Origin: Dyella sedimenti
Lineage (GTDB): Bacteria; Pseudomonadota; Gammaproteobacteria; Xanthomonadales; Rhodanobacteraceae
Direction of reading: 5' to 3'
Length of the DNA stretch: 64,000 bases
NCBI RefSeq assembly: GCF_022760995.1
Contig: NZ_JAKWJO010000001.1
Location: 62,001 to 126,000 of the forward strand
Position numbers and translations under genes: made by a program. Below the pieces are notes generated by a model. That model did not search any database and was not told where the DNA came from. It was given only the letters and a program-made list of their open reading frames with translations. The stretch's first letter is position 1, and every line of letters starts with the position of its first letter. Shown piece by piece: positions 7,641 through 18,400 of this stretch.

Positions 7641-8411
7641 CTAGACCAGCATGCCGCCCGACACTTCGATGCGCTGCGCGTTGACCCAGCGATTGTCCTC
7701 CGACAGCAGCGCGGCGATCATCGGGCCGATGTCGTCCGCCTCGCCTACCCGGCCCAGGGCCGTCAAGCCGGCGATCTGCTGGTTCAACTCGGGATTGTCG
7801 CGGACGATGCCGCCGCTGAAGTCCGTGGCGATGGCGCCCGGCGCCACGGTGTTCACGGCGATGCCGCGCGGCCCCAGTTCCTTGGCGAGGTAGCGGGTCA
7901 GTACTTCGACGGCGCCCTTCATCGAGGCGTAGGCCGAGGAACCCGGGAACGAGAAGCGCGCCAGGCCGGAAGAAATGTTCACGATGCGGCCGCCGTCGTT
8001 GAGCAGGGGCAGCAGCTTCTGCGTCAGGAAGAACACGCCCTTGAAATGGACGTTATAGATGCCGTCCAGTTCATCCTCCGTCGTCTGCTCGAACGGCTTG
8101 TGCAGCGAGGTGCCGGCGTTGTTGACGAGATAGTCGAACCGTTCCGCGCCCAGTTCGGCAAGAGCCTTTTGCACGGCGAGCGCGAAGTCGGCGAACAGCG
8201 CGGTGTTGCCCGTATCCAGCGGCAAGGCAATGGCGCGCCGTCCCGTCTCGGCGACGGCAGCCACCACCGCGTCGGCTTCCTTGCGGTTGCTGTGGTAGGT
8301 GAAGATCGAGTCGACGCCGCGCCTGGCGAGATGGATGACGGTGTTGCGGCCGAGGCCGCGGCTTCCGCCGGTCACGATGGCGATCCTGGAAGGATTGGAA
8401 GAGGTGGGCAT
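7641..8411 (-). CDS. Short-chain dehydrogenase/reductase (SDR)
   Basis: This 256-residue classical SDR carries TGGSRGLG near residue 14 (NAD(P) binding), NNAG in the fourth strand, the catalytic Ser in NISSG, Tyr and Lys in YASMKG, and the VNTVAPG strand. It should be a cytosolic oxidoreductase reducing a carbonyl or oxidising an alcohol; the substrate is not deducible. I chose the ATG at 8411 because GGAG sits seven bases before it; an ATG ten codons upstream lacks a site. It is divergent from the AraC gene at 8554, with about 140 bp between, the normal arrangement for a regulator and its target. Confidence 0.9.
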   Translation of the reverse strand: MPTSSNPSRIAIVTGGSRGLGRNTVIHLARRGVDSIFTYHSNRKEADAVVAAVAETGRRAIALPLDTGNTALFADFALAVQKALAELGAERFDYLVNNAGTSLHKPFEQTTEDELDGIYNVHFKGVFFLTQKLLPLLNDGGRIVNISSGLARFSFPGSSAYASMKGAVEVLTRYLAKELGPRGIAVNTVAPGAIATDFSGGIVRDNPELNQQIAGLTALGRVGEADDIGPMIAALLSEDNRWVNAQRIEVSGGMLV

Positions 8412-8553
8412 GATGTGCTCCGTGGGGTGAACTGGTTGCACGATACCGGCTGCCTGCCATGTCCTGAATGTCAGGTCGCGGCGTTTTCTTGCCCGATCCT
8501 GATACGGTCTTATGTGATGATGGAGGCCGCGACATAAGCCGGGGAGAGGTTAT

Positions 8554-9444
8554 ATGCCAAGTGCGCTGGCGGAAATCCTGCTTCGCTATACGGCGGCGCA
8601 GGCGGGCGATGGGCCGCATGTCACCGCGGTGCCCGGGCTTGTCGTGCTCCGTGCGGACCATCCCAGGCGACCCTCGCACCTGATCCAGAAGCCCGCCTTG
8701 TGCGTGGTGGCGCAGGGCGCGAAGTGGACCCACGTCGGCGGCTCGCGGATGGATTACCGCGAAGGCCAGGCCCTGGTGGTCAGCATGGAGACGCCGGCGC
8801 TGGGCAGCGTGGTGGAGGCAAGTCCGGAGAAGCCCTATCTGAGCGCCGTCGTCGAATTCGACCTGGGGGTGATGCGCGAAGTGCTGGAAAGCCTGGAGGC
8901 TCCGATCGAAGCCGGCGGCGACCTGCGCTCGGGTATTTTCGTCACCGATTTCCAGGGGGCGCTGGCCGACGGCGTGCTGCGCCTGGTCCGGTTGCTGGAA
9001 ACGCCCAAGGCGATTCCCGTGCTCTATCCATCGATCATGCGCGAGATCTGCTACTGGCTGCTGAGTGGCCCGCATGGCGGCGAGGTGGCGCGGGTGGCGC
9101 TGGGCCATGGCCACGCGCAGCGCATCATCAACGCCATCCATCACCTGCGCGAGCGTTTCATGGAGCCATTGCGGATCGGCGAGCTGGCGGCGATGGCGCG
9201 GCTGAGCACCTCGGCCTTCCATCGCCAGTTCAAGGCCATCACCGCGATGACGCCGCTGCAGTATCAGAAGCAGCTGCGTCTGCTGGAGGCGCGTCGGCTG
9301 ATGGTGGCCGGCACCGCCAATGCGGAGACGGCGGCGTTCCAGGTGGGCTATGAAAGCCCCTCGCAATTCAGTCGCGAGTACGCCCGCATGTTCGGCGCGC
9401 CGCCACGCCGCGATATCGCCGGGCTGCGCGCGGCGACGGCTTGA
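8554..9444 (+). CDS. AraC-family transcriptional regulator
   Basis: This 296-residue regulator has an N-terminal cupin-like AraC sensor domain (residues 20-150, containing KPALCVVAQGAK and YREGQALVVSM) and a C-terminal pair of helix-turn-helices (about 205-290, LRIGELAAMARLSTSAFHRQ and ETAAFQVGYESPSQFSREY). The family usually detects a small aromatic or aldehyde-type inducer. A GGGGAGAGG site precedes the ATG. It is divergently placed to the SDR gene at 7641-8411, which is its most likely target. Confidence 0.9.
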   Translation: MPSALAEILLRYTAAQAGDGPHVTAVPGLVVLRADHPRRPSHLIQKPALCVVAQGAKWTHVGGSRMDYREGQALVVSMETPALGSVVEASPEKPYLSAVVEFDLGVMREVLESLEAPIEAGGDLRSGIFVTDFQGALADGVLRLVRLLETPKAIPVLYPSIMREICYWLLSGPHGGEVARVALGHGHAQRIINAIHHLRERFMEPLRIGELAAMARLSTSAFHRQFKAITAMTPLQYQKQLRLLEARRLMVAGTANAETAAFQVGYESPSQFSREYARMFGAPPRRDIAGLRAATA

Positions 9445-9447
9445 GCT

Positions 9448-9774
9448 TCAGCGTTCCGTGGCTTCGGCCAAGGCCCAGCAGGCGGCCAGCAGCGACATGA
9501 CCGTGGCGGCGAGCAGCAGGGCGAGGAGTGCGGGTGTCAGTTCGTTGCCCTGCCAGTTTTGCCACGCGACGTGCAGCCATGGCGCGAGCCACAGGCTCAG
9601 CCAGCAGGTGGCCATGCCGCACAGGATGCCCGCTGCCAGTGGCCAGCGCAGCCGGGCACGGCGCGGCGGCAGCTGCCGCATCACGCGATCGCAGAAGCCA
9701 TCGTCGGCTACCGGGCCGTCGAAGGATCGGCGCAGCAGGCTATCGATGGCGTCGTCGGTGTTCGGATCGTTCAT
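9448..9774 (-). CDS. Membrane anti-sigma-like protein
   Basis: The product is 108 residues, with a short cytoplasmic N-terminus (residues 1-45, DSLLRRSFDGP and DDGFCDRVMRQLPPRR) and two hydrophobic segments (about 45-65 and 82-105). It begins by an ATGA overlap with the ECF sigma gene, the standard coupling for a sigma factor and its inhibitor. No zinc-finger motif is present, so the anti-sigma role is inferred from position, size and membrane topology. Confidence 0.65.
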   Translation of the reverse strand: MNDPNTDDAIDSLLRRSFDGPVADDGFCDRVMRQLPPRRARLRWPLAAGILCGMATCWLSLWLAPWLHVAWQNWQGNELTPALLALLLAATVMSLLAACWALAEATER

Positions 9775-10337
9775 CGGGTGATCTCCTTGCCGCCGGCCGT
9801 GTTCCAGGCCGACAGACATGCCTTGAGTTTTGCCTTGCCGCGGTTCGCGTGGGTCTTTACCGTGCCCAGCGGCATGGCCAATACATACGCTGCTTCCTCA
9901 TGGCTCAGGCCCAGTTGCACGCAATGCAGCAGTACCGCCTGCTCGCCGTCGGACAGGCGCCGCATCGCGCGCTCGATGTCCCATTGCAGCTCGGGCGCCT
10001 GCGGCGGTGCCGGCAACTGCTCCAGTGGGTCTTCCGGCGCGCCGGGCAACGGCTTGCGCCGGCAGGCCTGGAGGAAGCACGCATAGGCGATGCGGTACAG
10101 CCAGGTGGAGAAACGCGCGTCGCCACGGAACTGCTCCAGCTTGCGCCAGGCGAGCAGGAAGGTTTCCTGCGCCAGGTCGTCGGCCGTCGCGTGGTCGCCG
10201 TGCAACAGCCGGCGCAGCTGGGCGCGCACCGTGCCCTGGTGGCGTCGCAGCAGCTGCTCGAACGCCCGCCGGTCGCCCAGCAGGGACCGGGCGACCAGCG
10301 CCTGGTCGATGCGCGCCTCGGCGGCGCTGTCAATCAT
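9771..10337 (-). CDS. ECF-type RNA polymerase sigma factor
   Basis: This 188-residue sigma-70 family protein has region 2 (DLAQETFLLAWRKLEQFRG, then FSTWLYRIAY) and region 4 (SDGEQAVLLHCVQLGLSHEE and LGTVKTHANRGKAKLK). It lacks regions 1 and 3, as ECF factors do. It redirects RNA polymerase to stress or envelope genes, which are not identifiable here. It lies between a DUF6249 membrane-protein gene, whose end it overlaps by eight bases, and the anti-sigma-like gene at 9448-9774. Confidence 0.9.
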   Translation of the reverse strand: MIDSAAEARIDQALVARSLLGDRRAFEQLLRRHQGTVRAQLRRLLHGDHATADDLAQETFLLAWRKLEQFRGDARFSTWLYRIAYACFLQACRRKPLPGAPEDPLEQLPAPPQAPELQWDIERAMRRLSDGEQAVLLHCVQLGLSHEEAAYVLAMPLGTVKTHANRGKAKLKACLSAWNTAGGKEITR

Positions 10338-10701
10338 GCCCGCCGCCGCGCCGGTTCAACCACCAGCTGGCGAGATAGCCCAGACCCGTCATCAGCGGCA
10401 GCAGGCCCAGGCCCCACAGGCTGCCGATGCTGTGGCCATCGTCGAAATGGCCTGGCAAGGCGAGCAGCGTCGCCATCAACCCCAGGCCGCCGCTGATGAG
10501 CACCAGCGCCCGGCGCCGTTCGGAATAGACCACATGCGGCTCGGTGAACAGCTCGGGCGGCAGTTCCACGCCCTTGTCGGCCAGGGCCAGCAAGGTCTGG
10601 TAGCGCGACTGCGTCTGCCGGTACCGATAGCGCAGCACGATCAGGACGATGAGCACGGGGGCGCCCATCACTACAAAGGGAATGAACAGGGAGGATTCCA
10701 T
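10330..10701 (-). CDS. DUF6249-type small membrane protein
   Basis: This 123-residue protein has an N-terminal membrane helix (residues 5-23), a soluble stretch with SRYQTLLALADKGVELPPEL, and two C-terminal membrane helices (about 67-83 and 92-113). The ALADKGVELPPEL pattern marks the DUF6249 family found beside ECF sigma factors. It is first in the three-gene operon, overlapping the sigma gene by eight bases. Its function is unknown; a sensory or modulating role in the membrane is only an inference from the company it keeps. Confidence 0.75.
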   Translation of the reverse strand: MESSLFIPFVVMGAPVLIVLIVLRYRYRQTQSRYQTLLALADKGVELPPELFTEPHVVYSERRRALVLISGGLGLMATLLALPGHFDDGHSIGSLWGLGLLPLMTGLGYLASWWLNRRGGGHD

Positions 10702-10746
10702 GGTCTGGCTCCGGAAGTGGACGGATGCGGATGGGCCGCGGGACTT

Positions 10747-12291
10747 TCAGGGCGAAGCACCCTCGGCGGCAAGCAGGTCGGCGATGCGCTCGGACAACAG
10801 CCAGTGTTGCGATGGCCCCTCGTTGCTGGTCAGGACCACCACCGCGCCGGTTTCCCAGACCATCGCGAGGTTCGCATCCGTGCCCTCGATGCCGCCGGCA
10901 TGGCCGCGGATATGCCGTCCGTGCGAGAGGCGGTCGCCGAATCCGGCGGCGTAGCCGCCGGGACCGGCCGGTGCTTCGCCATCGAACATCTTCGCCAGGG
11001 TCGCCGGCTTGACCAGCTTGCCTTCGCGCAACGCCCTGGCGAAGCGCAGCAGGTCGGTGTTGGTGGAATAGCCGCCGCCGGCCGAGTTGCCCTGGGCGAT
11101 CTTCATCCAGGCGGCTTTCCAATCGGTGGCGAATGGTCCGGGGTGGTAGTAGCCCACCGCGAGTCCGGGCACGACGTCCTCGGGGCTGTCGAACCCGCTG
11201 GCGTCCATCCCGGCCGGTGCGAACACATGGTGCTGGATGTAGTCGGCGTAATCCTCGCCCGAGGCTTTTTCAATGATGCGGCCCAGCAGGACATAGCCGG
11301 CATTGCTGTAGTTCCATGGCCCGCCGGGTTGGCCGAGCTTGGGCTGGCGGGCGATCAGGTCGAGGTAGTCGGCCAGGTGGACGAACCGCTCGCGATGCTC
11401 GAAGAACTCCGGCACCAGGAACTCGCCCAGGCCCGAGGTGTGGTGCAGCAGTTGCCATACCGTGATCTTCGCCGCCGCCTCGTGGTCGGGATATTCCGGC
11501 ACCAGCTGGGCCAACGTGGCGTCCCAGGGAAACTTGCCGGCCTCGACCAGCTGGGCGATCGCCACCGCCGTGAACATCTTGTCCATCGAGCCGATATGGA
11601 AGCGGGTCTGGTGATCGACCGGCACGCCGAAGTTGCGCTCGGCCAGTCCCCGGCATTCGTCGAAAAAGGCCTGGTGGCCATCCGATACGGTCAGGCAACC
11701 GGAGAAATCGGTGGTGCGCACGAGCGTGTCCAGCGCGCCATGGAGCAGGCGGAGCATGGCGTCGCGCGGTATCGGCCCCTTGGGCCAATCGGCGTAGAGC
11801 GCGGGGTCGTCCGCCGGCAACAGCCCCGCCTGGACCAGCTTGCCCGGCTGTGCCGGATCGGTGACCAGCATGACCAGCACGACCTGGCCGGCGCGGCGCC
11901 CCTTCAGGGCCAGGATCACGCTGTTGGAGCGCGGATCGCTTTGCACGTTGGCCAGGGACACGCCGCCGCTGTCGCGCACGGCGGAAGCCAGCCCATCGAG
12001 GAAATCATCCCGGTCGCCGGCATCGATGGCCGGCGTCAGGAGGGGAGCCACCCAGGCGCGGATATGCGTGGCGTCATCGGTATTGATGTGCTGGATCAGT
12101 TCGCCTCCCAGCTTGCCCGCGGGCGTATCCGGCAGGCTTGCCGCGGCTGGCGCGGCGTTGGCGGCGGTGGAAAGCAGGGCGGCCAAGGCCCATGCGAGAC
12201 GACGGACCGGCGAGGTTGAGGCGAAAGAGATCACGGGCTGCTCCTTGGATGTCGAAGGCTTGGATGCAGCGGACGCCCCGAATGGATTCAT
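10747..12291 (-). CDS. Secreted beta-lactamase-fold serine hydrolase
   Basis: The product has 514 residues. A signal peptide (hydrophobic RLAWALAALLSTAANA, about 31-46) is followed by a ~110-residue N-terminal domain and then a class C beta-lactamase/D-alanyl peptidase-like domain. The catalytic SxxK reads HIGSMDKMFTA, the YxN is YSN in PWNYSNAGYVLLG, and the KTG-equivalent is GHAGG. Such proteins are esterases, D-aminopeptidases or peptidoglycan hydrolases; true beta-lactamase activity is not predicted. It probably works in the periplasm. It is divergent from the giant autotransporter gene at 12435, with about 140 bp between. The first ~20 residues before the membrane segment are long for a signal, so a downstream GTG may be the true start. 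Confidence 0.85.
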   Translation of the reverse strand: MNPFGASAASKPSTSKEQPVISFASTSPVRRLAWALAALLSTAANAAPAAASLPDTPAGKLGGELIQHINTDDATHIRAWVAPLLTPAIDAGDRDDFLDGLASAVRDSGGVSLANVQSDPRSNSVILALKGRRAGQVVLVMLVTDPAQPGKLVQAGLLPADDPALYADWPKGPIPRDAMLRLLHGALDTLVRTTDFSGCLTVSDGHQAFFDECRGLAERNFGVPVDHQTRFHIGSMDKMFTAVAIAQLVEAGKFPWDATLAQLVPEYPDHEAAAKITVWQLLHHTSGLGEFLVPEFFEHRERFVHLADYLDLIARQPKLGQPGGPWNYSNAGYVLLGRIIEKASGEDYADYIQHHVFAPAGMDASGFDSPEDVVPGLAVGYYHPGPFATDWKAAWMKIAQGNSAGGGYSTNTDLLRFARALREGKLVKPATLAKMFDGEAPAGPGGYAAGFGDRLSHGRHIRGHAGGIEGTDANLAMVWETGAVVVLTSNEGPSQHWLLSERIADLLAAEGASP

Positions 12292-12434
12292 GGCGACGCG
12301 CCACGGCGATTTCGTTTCAGAAAAAATTCACGCCCCTGCCACATCGCCTGGGTGCAGGCTTCACGGGAAGCGGGAAGCCCTTTGTCGTTGGTCGTCGTGC
12401 GGGCCTGTACGACCACTGATGCGGAGACAAGTCG

Positions 12435-15400
12435 ATGAGTCCTGTCAGCCGGGTAGGAAGCTGCGGTGGCGGTTCGCGTTCGTATGGCACGTTGGCCAGG
12501 CATGCGCTGTGGCGTGGCCTGTTCGCCCGCGATCCGGTGGCTGGAGCTTCCGTCGTGGCATGCATGGCCAGGCATGGATCGGGGAAACGCGTTGCCAGCC
12601 TGGCGATTGGCTTCGCCATGGCGGGCGCGTGGTATGCGCCGGCGGCGCTGGCGACCTGCACCGCGCTGCCCACCGTGGTGTGCACGGGCACCACCAATCT
12701 CGGCACGACCGCCATCGGCACCGGGCCGGGCACGGCCAGCGGCGCCAGCGTGACCGTCAACAGCGGGGCGACGGTCACGGCGGGCAATGCCAGCGCCATC
12801 AGCCTGGGCGACAGCGCCGTCATCGTGATCGGCGGCACCGTGCAGAACAGCGCCACGGACGGCGACAGCTACTGGGGCGGCCGCAAGAACACCATCGAGT
12901 TCGGCTCCAACGGCAAGCTCACCGTGCAGGCGGGAGGCGTGGTGTCGTCCAACGGCAGCCAGAACAGCGCCGAAGCCGTCAACGTTTTCGGCGAAGGCAA
13001 CACCATCACCAACTACGGCACGCTCAGCGGCGGCAACAGCGCGGCCATCTGGTTCCAGGACACCCAGGTCGGCGCGCCCAACATCATCGACAACTACGGC
13101 ACGGTCAGCGGCACCAACAGCGGCAGCGTGCTGGGCAACCAGGGGGCCGGCGCGGACGTGGTGTTCTACGACCGGAGCAGCGGCCAGGTCTATGGCAACA
13201 TCGCGTTCGCGGGCGGCAATGATTCGCTGGTACTGGAGGCCGGTTCGCTGCTTACCGGTAACTTCACCGGTGGCACTGGCACCAACACGCTCACGCTGCA
13301 AGGCGCCAATGGCACCAGCGACAGCCTGACGGGCGACATCACCAACTTCCAGTCGCTGATCAAGCAGGGCGGCGGCACCTGGTCGCTGACCGGCACGGTC
13401 GGCAACAACGGCGGCAACGAGCCGCTGGACGTGCAGGTGCAGGACGGCACGCTGGAGCTTCTGGGCAACAACAGCGCCTTCAACGGCTCGGTCCTGGTAT
13501 TCGCGCAGGGCACGCTGCTCGGCCGCGCGCAGAGCCTGCCGCCCACGATCACCGACAATGGCCGGGTGGTGTTCCAGCAGCCGGACGATGGCACCTATGG
13601 CGGCACCATCAGCGGCATGGGGTCGGTGGCCAAGACCGGCATGGGCGTGCTGACCCTGAGCGGCACGAACAGCTACCAGGGCGGCACCACCCTCACCGGC
13701 GGCACCGTCGCCGTTGCCGCCGATGGCGCGCTGGGCGCCGCCACCGGCGGCATCGTGCTGGACGGCGGCGCGCTGGAACTGACCAGCAGCTTCGACCTCG
13801 GCGCCGCCCGCGCGATATCCATCACCGCCAACAACGGCAGCATCGTCACCGATGCGGGCGTCTCCAGCACGCTGGGCCAGGGCATCACCGGCGCCGGGGC
13901 CTTCACCAAGGGCGGCGCCGGCACGCTTGTCCTCACCGACGGCAACAGTTATACGGGCGGCACCACCATCGCTGCCGGCACCCTGCAACTGGGCAATGGC
14001 GGCGCCAGCGGCAGCCTTCCCTCCGGCAACGTGGTGGACAACGGCACGCTGGCCTTCGATCGCTCCGACACGGTGAGCTTCGCCAACCTGGTGTCCGGCA
14101 GCGGCGGCGTGGCACAGAATGGCAGCGGCACCACCATCCTCACCGCCGACAACAGCTATGCGGGGCCGACCAACGTCAACGCCGGCGCGTTGTTCGTCAA
14201 TGGCGTGCAAAGCGGCGGTGGCACCACCACCGTGGCCGGCGGCGCCGCGCTGGGCGGCAGCGGCACGCTGGGTGGCGACGTGGTGGTGAACGACGGCGGC
14301 ACGTTCACGCCGGGCGGCACCGGAACGACGCCGGGCACGCTCACCATCCTGGGCAACCTGACCCTGGGCAACAGCTCGACGTCGGAATACCGCTTCGGCG
14401 AGGCCAACGTGGAAGGTGGCACCTTGAACGACCTGGCGCAGGTGCAGGGCAACCTGACCCTGGGCGGCACGCTCAACGTGACCACGTCGCCAGGCGGCTC
14501 GTTCGATCCGGGCGTCTACCGCGTCTTCAACTATGGCGGCGCGCTGGCCGACAACGGCATGGTGCTGGGCACGGTGCCGGCCGCCGGCTTCTTCCTGCAG
14601 ACCTCGGTGCCCAACCAGGTGAACCTGGTCAATACCGAAGGCCTCACCTTCGAATTCTGGGACGGCGCCAACGGTCCCAAGAACAACGGCGTCATCGACG
14701 GCGGCAACGGCACCTGGCAGAACCACACTGGCAACGACAACTGGACCCAGGTGGCCGGCCATCCCAACGCACCGTTCACCGACAGGGGCTTCGCGGTGTT
14801 CATGGCCACGCCGGGCACGGTGAGCGTGGACGACAGCCTGGGCAACGTCAACGTGTCGGGCATGCAGTTCGCCAGCGATGGCTACCTGGTGCAAGGCGAC
14901 CCGATCACGTTGGCCGGCTCGCCGGCCGAGCCCAACGCCACCATCGTGCGGGTCGGCGACGACGCGCCCGATGGCGCGAACTACACCGCCACCATCCATG
15001 CCGTGCTGGCCGGCGATTCCTCATTGGTAAAGACCGACCTGGGCACCCTGGTACTCGGCGGCACCAACACCTACACCGGTGGCACCTCGATCGAGAATGG
15101 CGTGCTGCAGATTGGCGCCGATGCCAATCTCGGCGCCGTCGGCACGCCGCTCGGCATGGATGGCGGCACCTTGCGCACCACGGCCACCTTTGCCAGCGCG
15201 CGCGGCACCACGCTGAATGCGGCAGGCGGTACGTTCGAAACCGCCGCGGGTACGCAATTCACGCTGTCCTCGCCCATCGGCGGCAGTGGTGCGCTGACCA
15301 AGAGCGGCGACGGCACGCTGATCCTCACCGGCGCCGGCAGTTATACCGGCGGCACCACCATCGGCGCGGGCACCTTGCAACTGGGCGATGGCGGCGCCTC

Positions 15401-18400
15401 GGGCAGCGTCAGCGGCAATATCACCGACAACGCGGCGCTGGTGTTCAACCGCTCGGACAGCAGCACGATGGCCGGCGTCATCAGCGGCAGCGGCACGGTG
15501 GAACAGGCCGGCAGCGGCACTACCATCCTTGCCGGCGCCAACACCTATGCCGGCGGCACCCTCATCAGCGCGGGCACGCTGCAACTGGGCGATGGCGGCG
15601 CCAGCGGCAGCATCGTGGGCGACGTCGTCGACAACGGCACATTGGCCTTCAACCGTGCCGACGCGGTCACTTTCGCGGGGCTGGTATCCGGCGGCGGCGG
15701 CATCGCGCAGAACGGCGGCGGCACCACCATCCTCACCGCCGGCAACAGCTATGCCGGTTCCACCAGCGTCAACGCCGGCGCGCTCTACATCAACGGCGTC
15801 CAGACCGGTGCCGGCGCGACCACCGTGGCCAGCGGCGCCACGCTGGGCGGTCGCGGCACCCTCGGTGGCGATGTGACGGTGAACGACGGCGGCACGCTGT
15901 CGCCCGGCGACGTCGGCGCCGCGCCCGGTACGCTCGCCATCCAGGGCAGCCTCTCGCTCGGCGGCGGCGCCAGCCTGCAATACAGCTTCGGCCAGGCCAA
16001 CGTCGAGGGCGGTGCCTTCAACGACCTGACCCGCGTGCAGGGCGATCTCACCCTGGGCGGCACCCTCAACGTGGTGACCTCGCCGGGTGGCTCGTTCGAC
16101 CCGGGTGTGTACCGGATCTTCGCCTACGGCGGTTCACTGGTGGACAACGGCCTGGCGATAGGCAGCATTCCCTCGTCCGGGTTCTATGTGCAGACCTCGG
16201 TGGCGAACCAGGTCAATCTGGTCAACACCGAAGGGCTCACCTTCAACTTCTGGGACGGCGACAACGGCCCCAAGAACAACGGCGCCGTCAACGGCGGCAA
16301 CGGTATTTGGCAGAACACCGCCGGCAACGACAACTGGACCCAGGTGGCCGGCCATCCCAACGCACCGTTCGCCGACAAGAGCTTCGCCGTATTCATGGCC
16401 ACGCCGGGCACGGTGAACGTGGACGACAGCCTGGGCAGCGTCAACGTCTCGGGCATGCAGTTCGCCAGTGACGGCTACCTGGTGCAGGGCGATCCGATCA
16501 CGCTCGCCGATCCGCCGCCCGCACCCGGCACCACCATCGTGCGGGTGGGCGATGGCACCATCGATGGCGCCGGCTATACCGCCACCATCGATGCCGTGCT
16601 GACCGGCAACTCTTCGCTGGTGAAGACCGACCTCGGCACTCTGGTGTTGAATGCCGCCAACAGCTATGCCGGCGGCACCCAGGTACAGGGCGGCGTATTG
16701 CAGATTTCCGCCGATGACAACCTCGGCGCCGCCGGCGCGCCGCTGGGCCTGGATGGCGGCACGCTGCGCACCACGGCCACGTTCGCCAGCGCGCGCGACA
16801 CCACATTGGGCGCGGCGGGGGGTACGTTCGAAACCGCGGCGGGGACGCAATTCACGCTGTCCTCGCCCATCGGCGGCAGCGGTGCGTTGACCAAGACCGG
16901 CGATGGCACGCTGATCCTCACCGGCGACGGCAGCTATGGCGGCGGCACCACCATCGCCGCCGGAATCTTGCAGCTCGGCGACGGCGGCGCCTCGGGCAGC
17001 ATCGCCGGGGATATCGTCGACAACGCGGCGCTGGTGTTCAACCGCTCGGACACCAGCACCCTACCGGGCAGCATCATCGGTGGCGGTACCGTCACGCAGG
17101 CCGGCAGCGGCACCACCATCCTTACCGGCGACAGCACCTACACCGGCGGCACCGCCATCAGCGCCGGCACCTTGCAGCTGGGCAACGGCGGCGTCAGCGG
17201 CAGCATCGTGGGCGACGTCGCCGACAACGGCACGCTGGCGTTCGACCGCTCGGACGTCGTCACCTTCGATGGCCTGATCTCGGGCAGCGGCAATGTCGTG
17301 CAAGCCGGCAGTGGCGCCACCATCCTTACTATCGACGATCCCTACACCGGCACCACCTACGTGAATGCCGGCACGCTGGCCATCGGTGATGCCTCCCATC
17401 GCGGCGCCACGCTGAGCGGCGGCGGCGCGGTGCAGATCGCCCCGGGTGGTACCTTCGGTGGCTACGGCAGCGTGGCCGGCTCCGTCTACGACAGCGGCAC
17501 GCTGGCGGTGGCCGATGCGGTTCCCGCGTTCGCCGGCAGCGGCGGCGGCATCTTCACCGTCAACGGCACGCTCTACAACGCGGGCCTCGCCCGCGTGGCG
17601 GGCGCCACGGTCGGCAACCAGTTGGCGGCGGCCAGCTATGTCGGGCAGGGCGGTAATGTTGCGTTGAATGCGGTGTTGAATGGCGATGGCTCGCCCTCGG
17701 ACTGGCTGGTCATCGACGGCGGCACGGCCAGCGGCCATTCGACCCTGCAGGTCCTCAATGCCAGCGGGCGCGGCGCGCTCACCCCCGGCAACGGCATCAT
17801 GGTGGTCAATGCCATCAATGGCGCCACCACGGCGCGCGGCGCGTTCTCGCTCGCCGGTCCCGTGTTCGCCGGTCCCTACGAATACGTGCTGTACCACGGC
17901 GCGTTCGATGGATCGGATCTCGACTCGTGGTACTTGCGTTCGGAAGAGCCTTCCAATGGCGGGCTGGGAGGGGGAAAGGGCGATCCCGACGAGCCGTTCG
18001 AACCCATCCAGCCTGGCGAGCCGGAAGGCCCCAACGAATACATCCCCGGCGGACGCGAGCCCGAGGTGCCGGTATACCGGCCGGAAACCTCGCTGTATGC
18101 GGCGTTGCCGGCGATGGCCCTGCGCTACAACCAGTCGCTGCTGGACAGCCTGCACGAGCGCGTGGGCGAAGAGAACCAGTTGGCGGGCCAGCCAGGCATG
18201 CAGCAGGGCGGCTTCCTGCGCGGCGCCTGGTTCCGCGCCATCGGCGGCTCCGGCAACGTGAATGGCGATGCCAACGGCATCTACGGCGACGGCCCCAAGT
18301 ACGACTACGATTTCTACGCGCTGCAGGTCGGCACGGACGTCTACGCGAAGGAACACGACGATGCCCAGCGCGATCATGCGGGCGTGTACCTCGCACAAGG

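Noticed and set aside
12288..14999. Very long minus-strand open frame (903 codons) across the autotransporter start
   Set aside because: It is a shadow of the GC-rich Gly/Thr/Asn repeats on the plus strand; its product is low-complexity and unlike any protein.
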